Assembly (NCBI GenBank): GCA_028564925.1
Contig: CM053027.1
Location: 243,189,649-243,253,648 of the forward strand
DNA: 64,000 bases
Origin: Lithobates sylvaticus
Taxonomy: Eukaryota; Chordata; Amphibia; Anura; Ranidae
Direction of reading: 5' to 3'
The first letter of the stretch is position 1. The number at the start of each line of letters is the position of its first letter. Shown here piece by piece: positions 34,473 to 45,576 of the stretch. Below the pieces are notes generated by a model. It saw only the letters and a program-made list of their open reading frames with translations, was not told where the DNA came from and ran no database searches. A program made the translations under genes and the position numbers.

Positions 34473-35050
34473 TGGTGTGAAAAAGTGTTCCTGTTCCTTT
34501 GCATGTTTGTCACACTTAAGTGTTTCGGAACATCAAACCAATTTAAAATGCCTCCACCATCAGGAAAAGACTGGGCAAAAATGGCCTGCATGGCAGAGTT
34601 CCAAGGAGAAAACCACTGCTGAGCAAAAACAACATCAAAGCTCGTCTCAATTTCTCCACAACACATCTTGATGATCCCCAAGACTTTTGGGACAACATTC
34701 TGTGGACCGATGAGACAAAAGTGGAACTCTTTGGAAGGTGTGTGTCCAAGTATATCTGGCGTAGAAGGAACACTGCATTTCAGAAAAAGAACATTATACC
34801 AACAGTAAAATATGGTGGTGGTAGGGTGATGGTCTGGGGCTGTTTTGCTGCTTCAGGACCTGGAAGACTTGCCGTGATAAAAGGAACTAGGAATTCTGCT
34901 GTCTACCAAGAGATCCTGAAGGAGAATGTCCGACCATCTGTTCGTGTACTCAAGCTGAAACGAACTCTGGTTCTGCAGCAGGACAATGATCCTAAACACA
35001 CCAGCAAGTCCACCACCGAATGGCTGAAGAAAAACCAAAATGAAAAAGAC
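34471..35050 (+). pseudogene. Second Tc1-like transposon remnant
   Basis: Begins with CAGTGGTGTGAAAAAGTGTT, a Tc1-type terminus. After about 70 bp the sequence jumps into transposase; the helix-turn-helix part is deleted. The catalytic part includes FWDNILWTDETKVELFG (first Asp), YGGGRVMVWGCFAASG and LQQDNDPKHTS (second Asp). The protein is cut after WLKKNQN by an AT run and the DIRS element, so the Glu (DLNPIE) part and right terminus are missing. A different lineage from the Tc1 at 26.4-28.0 kb. Confidence 0.9.
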
Positions 35051-35570
35051 AAATATATATATTAAGGAAAATTGTTGCCCATACTTACCATAATTTTCCT
35101 TTCCTGGATCCTCCCCATGTCAGCCTACTATGGGTCAGCTCCACCCCCTCTGACCCCTCCAGGACCACCTTTTTCCTAGCCCATAAAGGGCGGCTGTCGG
35201 ACCAGCTCGACGTTCTAACACCCTTCCTTGCGACGGAAGATAGGGTGGGAATCCCCGGCTGACATGGGGAGGATCCAGGAAAGGAAAATTATGGTAAGTA
35301 TGGGCAACAATTTTCCTTATTCCTGGACCTCCCCATGTCAGCCTACTATGGGATGTACCAAGCAACCTTCAATAATAAAACACAGAAAGAGAACTGCTGC
35401 TAAACAATTTTAATGGCCGACAGCTGCAGAAATGATAGAAAAACCAAACATTTCCATAGGGGAGAAAGCTACATTTAGCCTATAATGCTGGATGAAGGTT
35501 TTGGGTGCACTCCAACTTGCTGCCCTGAACACTACCTCGAGTGCCACCTGCCCATGATGCTGCCATACCC

Positions 35571-36251
35571 CTAGTTGAATGCGCCTTGATCTCCGCCGGA
35601 GAGGGAAGGCCCAAGGATTTGTAAGCGATCTGGATGGTCTTCACATCCAGGATGAGACAACCCTAGGGGGGGCCGCCATGCCCTTTTTAGACCCCATAGG
35701 AAAGACGAACAGCTGATCTTGCTTACGAAACTCCTTAGTCTGCTCCAAGTAGACCGAAATAGAGGAGACAAGTCCAGATACTTCCAATCCTCCTGAGACT
35801 GATCGTCGGTAAATGCTGGGAAGACAGACTGCCAATTCATGTGAAAAGATGTAGAGACTTTCGGTAGAAAGCTAGGGACCGGCCTGAAAATGATCTTGTC
35901 GGGAAGAACCATACAAAAGGGCTCCTTGGATGAAAACGCACATAATTCGGAGACTCTCCAAGCGGATGCTATGGCCGTCAGGAACACTGTCCTCAATGTT
36001 AAATGGAATAAGGAACAGGATGATGTTGGGTCAAAATGAGGAGCCAACAAGGCTTTTAAGACCAGAGTCAGGTCCCATTTCGGAAAGAAGGACTTTAGGG
36101 GAGGCATAATTTTAATGGCTGCCTTCATGAACCGCACCACGACTGGATTCAATGCCCACCTAGAATTTGTCATTGCAGAGAGGGCAGAGACCTGGACCTT
36201 CAGGGAGTTATAAGCCAGCCCTTCATCCAGTCCCTGCTGGAGAAACTCCAA
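35571..36251 (-). pseudogene. DIRS tyrosine recombinase region
   Basis: Contains GLAYNSLKVQVSALSAMTNS, VVRFMKAAIKIMPPLKSFFP, WDLTLVLKALLAPHFDPTSS and ASAWRVSELCAF (first catalytic arginine), the conserved order in vertebrate DIRS recombinases. The end with the H-x-x-R box is not clearly preserved. Part of a fossil. Confidence 0.85.
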
Positions 36252-36403
36252 GATGTTTGAGACTGAAGGAGATTCAGGTTCCCAGCCCTTTTACGCAGCG
36301 GTGCGTCGAAAAGCCTTCCACACTCGGTGATAGGTCGAGTTAGTAGAATTCTTGCGAGATCGTAACAAGGTGCTCAGCACTCACTCTGAGAGGCCCAAAT
36401 TCT

Positions 36404-37249
36404 TCAGAGATCTCCTCTCAACTTCCATGCCATCAGCCTCAGGCTCCTGGGGTTTGGATTACGTATTTCGTTCTGGAGCAGGAGATCCTGAGAACACGGC
36501 AGTGGGATTGGTTGACATGTCTTCATCTTCCATACCAGCGGGAACCATGGCCTTCTGGGCCAAAATGGTAGAAGTGCTATGGCTGTGACCCTCTCCCTGT
36601 GAATCTTCAACAGGGTCTTGAGGATTAAAGGAAGCGGAGGGAACACATACACCAGGGGAAAGTCCCATGATCTGGACAGAGCATCTTGGCCGTGAGCTAG
36701 TGAATGGTATGCTCTGGAGAAGAAGCACGGAAGCTGGGCGTTCTCCCCTGAAGCCATGAGATCTATTACAGGCAACCCCCAGACTCTGACGATCTGCAGG
36801 AGGTCCGGATTCAAGGCCCATTCGCCAGGATCCAAAAAGCTCAGACTCAGATGGTCTGCTAAGGTATTCTCGGGCCCCGGAAGATAGGCTGCCATCAGAG
36901 AGATAAGATTCTTCTCGGCCCACTGGAATATCCGGCATGCAACTTGGAGCAGGACTCGGCTCCTGGTGCCCCTTGGCGGGACACATACACGACATCGGTC
37001 TTGTTGTCGGACAATATCTTGACAGCTTGACCTTTTAAGAGCGGCCGGAAGGCTAGAAGAGCGTGCCAGACGGCCTCCAACTTCAGAAAATTGGATGCTT
37101 GTGGGACGTCGGGGGGCCACCGACCTTGAGCCTGCTGACCCAGGCAGTGGGCTCCCCAACCCAGGAGACTGGCCATCTGTAGTAAGGACTACCAGTTCCG
37201 GAGGCCAAAGAGATACCCCCGGGCAAGGTTCCGTGAGACTGTCCACCAA
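36404..37249 (-). pseudogene. DIRS RNase H-like region
   Basis: Shows VKILSDNKTDVVYVSRQGA (active-site Asp region) near 37,030-36,970, LAFRPLLKG and an ENTLADHLSLSF segment (NTLAD.LSR motif). These match the RNase H that follows RT in DIRS elements. Fossil, multiple frames. Confidence 0.78.
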
Positions 37250-37256
37250 AGCAGGG

Positions 37257-37806
37257 TGTCACGGTCCCTACCGTGCCTTTTAGACAGCCAGGCGTGGTCG
37301 CTCCACAAGTGGCTCTGGGTGGTATTGAACTCATGACTGTCAGTTGTTGCTCCTGTTTCTTTACCTCTGAGCCACATCTCAGTTCTATTCAGCCTGATTT
37401 CCAGCCATGCCTAGTTTAGCATGAAGTACTGTGGGCGATACTGTTTGTACCTGGATCAGCTGAGGCAGGTTACCTAATTAGCTGGGTATAAAACCCTGTC
37501 TCACTCTGAGGGCTTTGGCAGTTCATTTTGTCATGTGTGTCAAGTGTTCTTGTGCTCCTGTTGCAGAGATCCAGTGTTCCAAGACTGACCCCGGCTTCAG
37601 ACCCTGGCTTTGTTTATCGTTATCCTGACTTCTGGAATCCCTGACTGCGGCTTTACCTTGACCATCCCTTGGCTATTCCTGTCAAGCCCCCGTGCACAGA
37701 TTCACAGCCCAGGTAGCTTATCTCTTTGTTACCTTGGACTGTGTTTATTTGCAAGGGTGAGCGTACATCTCTGCGCCATGGACTCCAACCTAGGTAAGCC
37801 CTTACA
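37257..37806. repeat. Solo LTR inside the DIRS element
   Basis: A 550-bp segment starting TGTCACGG and ending CCTTACA is flanked by the 5-bp duplication CAGGG (37,252-37,256 and 37,807-37,811). The TG...CA ends, promoter-like TATAAAA near 37,491 and lack of internal sequence mark it as a solo LTR, probably of a Ty3/gypsy element, left by recombination between two LTRs. DIRS coding similarity stops at one edge and resumes at the other, so it is younger than its host. Confidence 0.8.
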
Positions 37807-38076
37807 CAGGGATTGACTTATTGACCTCGGAATGCGTATCCTTTGTATTAGGGAATGCCAATCCCATTGGAGAAGGAAATTGCATTGAAAAGTCCTTCTT
37901 CTCCATCTGGCCCAAGGGACTACCGGGATTATGGCCGATAGCACTCCGAGATAGCGCATAGCATTCTCTCACTGCAAGGGATGAACAGGTCATTACTCTC
38001 CTGGTTTGAGTTTGAATTTTCCTCTGAGGAAGAAAGACTCGACCCTGTCTTGTGTCGAACTTTACCCCTAGGTACT

Positions 38077-38736
38077 CTAAAACCTGGGTTGGTTGTAATT
38101 GGCTCTTTCGAAAGGTTGACTAGCCACCCGAACAGAGCCAGTGTTTCGCAGGTGAGAGAGAAGATGTTCTGAAGAGGCTAGTAGCAACAGATCGTCCAGA
38201 TAATGAAAAACTTGAAGGTCTTTGACCCTGAGGGTCGCAATGAAGGCTGAGAGCACCTTCAAAAATGTTCTGGGTGCCGTGCAAAAGCCAAACGGGAGGC
38301 ACCGGAACTGGTAATGAGAGACTTCCACCGCGAACCTGAGGAGACGGTGATGCGTCGGATGGATGGGAACATGTAAATAGGCATCCGCCAAATCGATGGA
38401 GGCCATTCAGTCTCCTTCTTTCACCACGGATATGATTGTCTCCAGTGATTCCATCTTGAAGGGTGGGACCCTCATATACAAATTTAGGGCCTTCAGATCT
38501 AAGACTGGTCTGAAACCTCCTGAGGCTTTCGTCACCAGGAACAATGGGGAATAGACACCCAGACCTCGTTCTCGTCTTGGTACCAGAATGATGGCCCCTG
38601 CTGTCAGCAAACCACCTATATAAGCTTGTAAACACTTCTCCGAAGAGGCTGGAACTTTGGTCTCCATAAACAGGGACTGCGGAAGTCTTGTCCCGAACTC
38701 GAGATGATAGCCTCTCGAATTATGGACAACACCCAC
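38077..38736 (-). pseudogene. DIRS reverse transcriptase region
   Basis: Diagnostic segments are YSPLFLVTKASGGFRPVLDL, MASIDLADAYLHVPIHP (motif A Asp), YQFRCLPFGFCTAPRTF and VFHYLDDLLLLA (catalytic LDD). This is among the clearest DIRS RT signatures. Fossil. Confidence 0.92.
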
Positions 38737-38898
38737 GCGTCCTGAATTTCATCCGCCCAAACCCTCTCGAACTGAGCGAGCCTTGCGCCCACCTGAGGGT
38801 TCTGGGCTGAGAAACCTTCAAAAGGTCTTATCGGAGGACTTGGGGGCTTGGCTCTGCTTGGATCTGGAGGCCTTCGTAAAGGAAGAACCGGCTGTTCT

Positions 38899-39831
38899 TC
38901 ATTGCCTGGAGAATGGTCTGCCCGGCTTGTAAGAACCTGCCTCCTTGAAACTTTCCCTGGACCTTGCCGGGCGAAAAGGCTGCCGCTGCCTCCTCCTTTC
39001 TTGTGGGATTAACCCTGATTTGCCACCAGACACACGTTGGATCGCTGACTCCAAGGGTTTTCCGAAAAGTAATTTACCATCGAACGGCACTGAACACCTC
39101 CTTTCTGGCCTGGCCCATTCATCTTCCAGTATTTCCCGGATTTCAAAAATAAGTGGAAAAGACGGCAAGGATTTCTTCAACTCCGGATATTATTTCCATT
39201 GCTTCCTTGGAGGAGGAGTCTATTCCTGCCATTGCAACGCGTCTTTCACCGCCTCTACCAAAACGGGGACTAAGGCAAAATCGAAGGTACATGACTCCGG
39301 GGTGACCTCAGCTTCTGAGGAATTGGAGTCGGACTCCCCGCCTGTCTCCAGATCCGGATCTGCTGAAGTAGAAGCTGGAAGGTCGATTCCCTTAGATGCT
39401 CCTCTTAGCCCTTCCCTGACTGCGGACCTAATACATGATTTCACCCGATGGGCTTATGATGCGTTATCCCACGCAGCCTCTTTAAGACAGGAAGCGCACA
39501 GTAATTTCCCTGGAAGGGCTTCAGCCACACAGGCCCAACAGCCTGCCTCTTCTGATTGACTTAGAGAGGAGGACCTGGATGAGAAGGAGACCTGCCCCCT
39601 GTGCTTGCAACTAGATCTGGGCCTTCTAGATGTTCTTCGGTGGCTTGAAGTTTGCTGACTCTGGTACGAGCGACTGCAATGAGGCTCAGACGAGGGAGAT
39701 CTGGAGTACCGGGACCGTTGAGGGAACCGTTGCTGCATGCGACTCTGCGACTTAATATGTCGCGACTTCCTCTTGCTTTTACGAGGCACCATAGCAGACT
39801 CCGAGCCTCTTTGCGGGCATTTAGGGCGCAC
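38899..39831 (-). pseudogene. DIRS gag-like region
   Basis: R/S-rich basic segment (39,831-39,454), followed by an acidic serine-rich segment and a helical part down to 38,899 (FDGKLLFGKPLESAIQRVSG). The position ahead of RT and the composition fit DIRS gag. No zinc knuckle is seen. Fossil. Confidence 0.65.
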
Positions 39832-40224
39832 TGGGCTTTTCTCTCTGTGAAAAAAGACAGAAGAGGTGCTCTCTTTTAAAATAATAATAATAAAAAAAAT
39901 ATATATTTATAGTTAAAAACCTCTTCATGGGTTCTTCAGTGCAAATGGGCAGGAACACAGGCAGGCAGATAGATCTGCGAGGAGAGGAAAAGGCTCAATC
40001 CATAGGCACAGCAGTATAAGCAGGCAGCAAACAGAATACATAAGCCACAGTCTTCTTACCTCATATGCAGAGCAGCACTAGAAGGCTGGATGCTCAGAGC
40101 AGCAGCAAGGAAGCCCAGATCGCCCCTTTAAGCCTGGGCAGTGGTGAGTAATAACAGAGCGTCCTGGCGGTTGCTAGGCAACCAGATGAGCAGGGAAGCA
40201 GCTGATGACATCACGGGCTGATTC

Positions 40225-40425
40225 AGGCCGCTCCAGAGCCTGAGGGTGGACTGTAGAGCCCAGCAGACCACTAGCCACCAGGGAAGGTAAATAAAAAACA
40301 AATCCTTTCCAGCAGTAAGATAACATAAACTGTCGCACAAGTCAGCTTTTTTAAGGGGGCTCCGGAGAAACTGAGGGCGGACTGTAGAGCCCAGCAGAGC
40401 ACTAGCCACCAGGGAAAGTTGAAAA
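40225..40425. repeat. Direct repeat in DIRS leader
   Basis: Two copies of a ~58-bp phrase (GGACTGTAGAGCCCAGCAGA, then CACTAGCCACCAGGGAA) lie near 40,228-40,287 and 40,362-40,420, in the same orientation. They lie between the right terminal repeat and the gag-like region of the DIRS element. Confidence 0.8.
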
Positions 40426-40758
40426 ATGCATTTTATTCTGAGTGTCCATAAGCCACAAGCCTGCCTGTTTCTTCTCATCTGCCATTATACAGTTATTTAA
40501 ACTGAAATCATATGTCCCTGGGAACCCACCTCCTTGGGAGATTTAGGATTTAGGACATCCATTCGACCCAGGATCTTCACTCCAAAAAGTTTTTCTATAC
40601 ACTTTTTTTTTTTTTAAAGGCGTCTGGAGCGAGGACAAAAAAAGAACGTCGAGCTGGTCCGACAGCCGCCTATTATGGGCTAGGAAAAAGGTGGTTCTGG
40701 AGGGGACAGAGGGGGCAGAACTGACCCATAGTAGGCTGACATGGGGAGGTCCAGGAAA

Positions 40759-42820
40759 TATATATACACACGCACTGTATATATTTATAGGTAAAGGAAT
40801 GAGTGTTGAATGCAACCTTAAAACATGTTTCAGACAACCTCTGTTCTTTTTCCAGGGAATGGAGCATTTATTGGATCCCAGAAACAAGTCTAACAGAGTA
40901 TATACAAAATAATGTAATGCTCAGAAACCTTATGAATCCCTTCGAAATACAAAGCTTTTCTTAAACTGTATGTCCAATCTATATATGCACTTATATATCT
41001 TTCATGCATGTTCATGTGATATCACAGGTAGATGGTTTTTCAGCTTATTCCCTTGTGATTTGTGTACCTAAAGCCTGCTTGACTCACAACTGACTCTTCT
41101 CTGGATTACCCTTGCCAGTTCATGTTTGCTACTCCTATGTGCTACCAACCTTGGCCTGGACTCTTGACCAGGTTTCTGCCTTCTGATTTTTTACTTCACT
41201 GCCAGCATGCAGCTGACCCTTGACCTGTTATTTATCGAACTTAACCTGACTCCATGCTATTTCTCATCTGACATCAGTATTTCCAAGCTTAAGTTTGCTG
41301 GTCTAACTGCATTTGATGACAGTTAGCAGAAGCAGACTGCACAGGAAGCTATCTACTCACAGGATTTCTGTCAGACTCAGGGTATTGAGCAGATCTAAAA
41401 AAAACATCTTTAAATTGGTAGTTAACCAGTTTAAATGGAGCAATAGTAAAGTTATTTGTTAGGGCTTATCTATACTTTGTTCAGATTCTTGTAACTGGGA
41501 TTGTGCAATTTTGTTCCTTGTTATGGCACGTGTTCTTTGTGTCTCATTTCTCTGTTCTTACTTCAGCTTCTTTGCCTTTTCTGAAAGAGTTTAATACCAA
41601 GCTCTTAAGCCAACAAAAATACAGTCTTTACCTCTGTCATCTCACTGAATGTGTTTTGAGACTACCAGCAAGCCATTAATTGTATAACAATATACGTTTA
41701 CAAGCTAAAAGTAATCATGAGAGACACAATCAAAAATTGATGAAGTCCGCTGTGCAATAAAAAGACTTGTCAGGATCAAAGTGAGGAGCTGTAAAAAGCT
41801 GTTTCTTCAAAGGACCCTTTTGTTTTTTTACTTTGTGTGCTTATTGATTAGGATTTTTTATAAATTCATAGTGTTACCCCCGTAAGGGCCACTGTTTGAT
41901 CAAGATTGAATGTAGTAAAAGCACAGTCACTGCATATTTCCTGGTAACAGCAGTATAAATTATGATGATGTACAAGATTCTTTCTCTGATCATACAGCAC
42001 ACACACAGCAATGTGTACATACACACTGATCCAATAACCAGTCTAGGAGATGTTTTTTGAGTCTTTAATGCTCATGAAACTTGTAACTTGGGAAGGTTAT
42101 AGGGCATGGGATACTCCAGTCAATGCTAGCTCCAATGAAAAGATACTAACATCATAGTCCTACAAATAGCACTTTTCGACTTCCAAAACTAGAGGGAATG
42201 GCCAGATACGGGGCAATGTGAGAACGATACCCCGTAAAGCTACACTGGCTCGTATATGCTTAAAAGCACCAATGTCACTCAGATCAGCAAACAGACTTTT
42301 ATTCACAAGGCCACCAAATAGCTGCCCCAACTTATCTTCCTTTGCCTTCAAGTAAAGTTTTAGCCTGCTGAATCCATCAGTGTGAGGACTCTTTCTGTAG
42401 TTCCAGTTGTAGGGCTTTCACCTCTTCCACAGCTAGGGCCCTAGTGAACATTAATCCAGATAAGCAACAATGCCTTCAGGAGCTTCAGCTTCTCAAGCTG
42501 GTGAAGCTTTAAGGGTAGGCAGGTAAGGTTCTCTCCACAGCACATGCTGGGCCCTAATCAGGCTGTAAGACCCAACAGCATAGACAGTACAGCAGCAACT
42601 TCTGTGACTTTAGCCTGTCGCAAGAGAGCCAGCACATGGCTTTCTCAAATGTTTATACCCTCCCCAATCATGCCCCAGTAAATACTCAGACTCAGGGTAT
42701 TTCTTTGCATTGGTAGTTAACCAGTTAAAATGGAGCAATAGTAAAGTTATTTGTTAGGGCTTATCTATACTTTGTTCAGATTCTTGTAACTGGGATTGAT
42801 TATGGGGGCTGCTGCACACA
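40759..42820. other. Unassigned stretch with a ~110-bp direct repeat
   Basis: No supportable gene. Two same-orientation copies of GGTAGTTAACCAGTTTAAAT, then AGCAATAGTAAAGTTATTTG and TTGTAACTGGGATTG, lie at about 41,372-41,499 and 42,689-42,800, nearly identical. Between them, 42,351-42,160 on the minus strand reads AKEDKLGQLFGGLVNKSLFA and so on; upstream sense can be followed with stops, so it might be a processed pseudogene, but I cannot name a parent. 41,090-41,230 has C/T-rich text that looks LTR-like. Confidence 0.45.
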
Positions 42821-42873
42821 GAAGGCTTTTTATCTTAATGCATATAATGCATTAAGATAAAAAACCTTCTGCC
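42821..42873. repeat. Short perfect hairpin
   Basis: CAGAAGGCTTTTTATCTTAA faces its complement across ATGCATATAATGCAT; arms of about 25 bp. The phrase CCTTCTGCCTTTACAACCAC follows. I associate such hairpins with ends of non-autonomous DNA elements in frogs. It may mark the left side of the hAT element. Confidence 0.75.
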
Positions 42874-42939
42874 TTTACAACCACTTTAATGTGCTTTGAC
42901 AGTGACTTAACCAATAGTGTAATGTGTAGGCCTTTTTTT

Positions 42940-45175
42940 TTTAGCACATGTGCATCCAATCGCACAGTTGCCATTTGCAATATCTACTGAAAGCAGATCA
43001 AGCTTTGCAAAAACACCAGCTATCTGGGTACCCGATGCTTGCAAAGGCATTTAACCTCCCACCACTCAGTCCATTGACAAGAGCACCTATAAGCCACACA
43101 AGGGATGCAATTCTTCTCCTCCTCACTCCTTACCTTTCATGTCTACCCCTGCTATATCTCATGGCCTCTCAGCAGCTTCCACTGACAGGGATGATTGTAT
43201 AGCAAAGGGTATAACAGGTCCTTGCAACACATCTGCCAGCAGCACACCACCAGGTGTAGAGTATAGCAGGCACATTTCTCTGCCCCAGCTGCTGCAGAAA
43301 AAAATAAAAAATACACCAATACACTTGTCCAAATTGCTGGCTTTATAACACGTGTCTTTCCATCTGCCTCCTTCTGTGAATTTGCAGAATGTGCTGTACC
43401 ACAATGGCAGGTTCCCAGTTGCTATTTCTTTGCATATAAGGCCATTACAGCTCTGTACCATCACATGGAATGCAATGTTTTGGCATTGTTAGGCAAGGCA
43501 GTCAGCAGCAAGGTCCACATTAGTGCTGAAATGTGGTCCAGCAAGCATGGTCAGGGACTATATATATTTTGCTCACAACACACTGGGTAACTCTGCTTGC
43601 AAATAGGAAGGATGCATGACAGGGCTCAGTGTTGGAGCTTGTTTTGATGCCACGTCTTCATACAGTTGGTTGTGATTATGCAAGATCTGTCAGCTCTACC
43701 CCCTCCTCCTCATCCTCTGCTGAATTGTCCTATGAACCACCAGTATCCCATAAGTGTTCAAAGGGCTATACAACGAATCAGGATAACAGATACTATGCAG
43801 TGCTTCAGCTAGTCTGTTTAGGGGACAGGAGCCACAATGGAGCAGAGATTCTTTCAACTCTGCAGGGGCAGGCCCAGAGCTGGTTCACGCCATGGCAGCT
43901 TGAGACAAAAATAGTGGTGTGCGATAATGGCACTAACCTTCTGTACGCCTCTGCGACAAAGAAAGTGGACACATGTACCATGCCTGGCACATGTCCTCAA
44001 TTTGGTGGTAAAGCATTTCTTAAACAGGTACCCAGGGTTGCAAGATCTTCTAAGGCAGGCCAGAAGAGTCTGTAGCCATTTCAGGTGGTCATACATACAA
44101 CCAGTGTTCGGTTGGCTGAAATTTAGTGAAAATTCCACCTGCCTGTAAACTGCCTTTGTTACATGCCCACCAGGTTGAACTCAACTTTGGCAATTCTGCA
44201 GCGGCTGCACATGCAAAGGTCTGCTCTGAGCTGACACCAGTCTTGCAATGCCACAAAAAACACAAGAGGAGAGGGAGGAGGAGGAGCAGTTTTGGAGGCA
44301 ATGAAGCAGAGGAAGAGATAGTTTTCCATCCCAAGAAACCTTGGGAGTAGTACGTGGCTGGGAGGAGGCAGTTCCAGATACAGTAATCCTCAGTTACCCT
44401 AAGGACGCTGCTTCTCATGCTTCCTCAAACTTGCAGTGCAGGGGCTCCCTTCTTCTTCAAAGCCTGCGAAAGGACCCCAGAATATGTGGCATCAAGGAGA
44501 AGGATCAATATTGGTTGGCAACCCTCCTTGACCACCATTACAAGGTGAAAGTCTCTGAACAGGATGAAATATCTTAAGGACACCTTAAAGAGGATTTTAT
44601 GTAACACCTTTCCAGACTCTGGTAGGTTACAGTCTCATGGAAAAAGTAGTTTTGAGGCTTCTGTTGGTCAAAGGAGAAGCAGTGGAGAAGGGGGCCGCCT
44701 AAGTGATTCCTTTTTAACATTTTTTAAGTCCTTAGCACCCAGGGCTGTCAGCTATAACATCCCATTGGCAGTGTCTGCAACATATGGTGGAAGATTGTCT
44801 AGGTGCGAAAATAGAAATGGAGTGCTTTCCAGTAGATGATCCACTGGGTTTATGGGTCATTAGACTAGTCCTCTAGCCATAACTTTCCCAGTATGCAATT
44901 GAGCTGCTGGGCTGTCCTGCATCCAGCGTGCTATCCGAATAGAAATTCAGTGCTGCTGGAGGTTTCTTGACAGATAAAGGAGTGTGTGTGTCCACAGACT
45001 CTATTGACCGGCTGACATTTGTCAAAATTAATCAGTCCTGGATTAGCAACAGCTATCAAGCCCCTGATTAAGTGTTTTTGGGATCTGCAATTTCTGCAAG
45101 ACTGTCCGACAGGGGTCAGTCCCTATTGGAGGGTGGAATGGGAAAAGATTGGGGAGAGCTATGGCAGAGGATAAG
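42940..45175 (+). pseudogene. hAT-type transposase, heavily decayed
   Basis: Segments on the plus strand in several frames: YPMLAKAFNLPPLS (N-terminal part), VVCDNGTNLLYA near 43,915-43,955 (catalytic Asp in the C/TDNGTN motif), HVPCLAHVLNLVVKHFLNRY (CxxH-type C.AH.LNL motif) at 43,975, LATLLDHHYKVK (LDPRYK motif) near 44,520, and near 44,985-45,060 a decayed S.ER.FS..G...D..R..L.P...D.L.FL.....W dimerisation tail, read as DR-SVCPQTLLTG-HLSKLI. At least six frame breaks or stops. Terminal repeats and the 8-bp duplication were not found. Confidence 0.8.
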
Positions 45176-45239
45176 AAGGTTTTCATGTTACAAGCAACCA
45201 TTGGAAATGGTACTATTTATACAAAAATTTAAAATAAGC

Positions 45240-45576
45240 AAAATACGTGTGTAAAATGTGACAATGAATTAAAGTGTTTGTTCACCAATGTCAGAAGTCT
45301 GCCAAGCAAAATAGGCAAGTTGGAAGCTTTAGTGCATGAAGAGAACTATGATTTAATACTACAAAAGTAATCATTGGAGTTTGTTATATACCTCCCAGTG
45401 TTAATGAGGAGGTGGAGACTCAGCTCCTTGCACAGATAGAAAGGGCTGCAAGGGCTGGACAGTGATAATAATGGGGGACTTTAACTACCCAGAGATTAGT
45501 CGGAGGCCCCCGACTAGAAATGATTCTCTGTTGGACCTGGTAATCTCAAACCATGCAGATATTATTACTAATGTTC
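45240..45576 (+). pseudogene. CR1/L2 LINE block 1, endonuclease
   Basis: Reads LKCLFTNVRSLPSKIGKLEA and LVHEENYDLI (start of the endonuclease with TN.RS...K), then after an internal deletion VIIGVCYIPPSVNEE, IIMGDFN (with F and Y following, the GDFN motif) and TRNDSLLDLVISNHADIITN. The insertion at 45,577 ends the block. Confidence 0.82.

Larger units (their letters stand above)
35064..40758 (-). mobile_element. DIRS-type tyrosine-recombinase retroelement
   Basis: A minus-strand fossil bounded by inverted terminal repeats: 35,100-35,215 against 40,643-40,758 (116 bp, roughly 85-90% alike). Parts are gag-like (about 39,831-38,899), RT (about 38,736-38,077), RNase H (about 37,249-36,404 and to the left of the solo LTR) and recombinase (36,251-35,571). 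A solo LTR lies inside. The 3' side also has a perfect 61-bp inverted repeat (35,064-35,124 with 35,258-35,318) and a further direct copy of the terminus at 35,322-35,350, fitting the internal complementary region typical of DIRS. Broken in several places (five or more); older than the Ngaro. Confidence 0.88.

Noticed and set aside
37257-37806. Host promoter or exon inside the DIRS RNase H region
   Set aside because: TG...CA ends with a 5-bp duplication identify it as a solo LTR.
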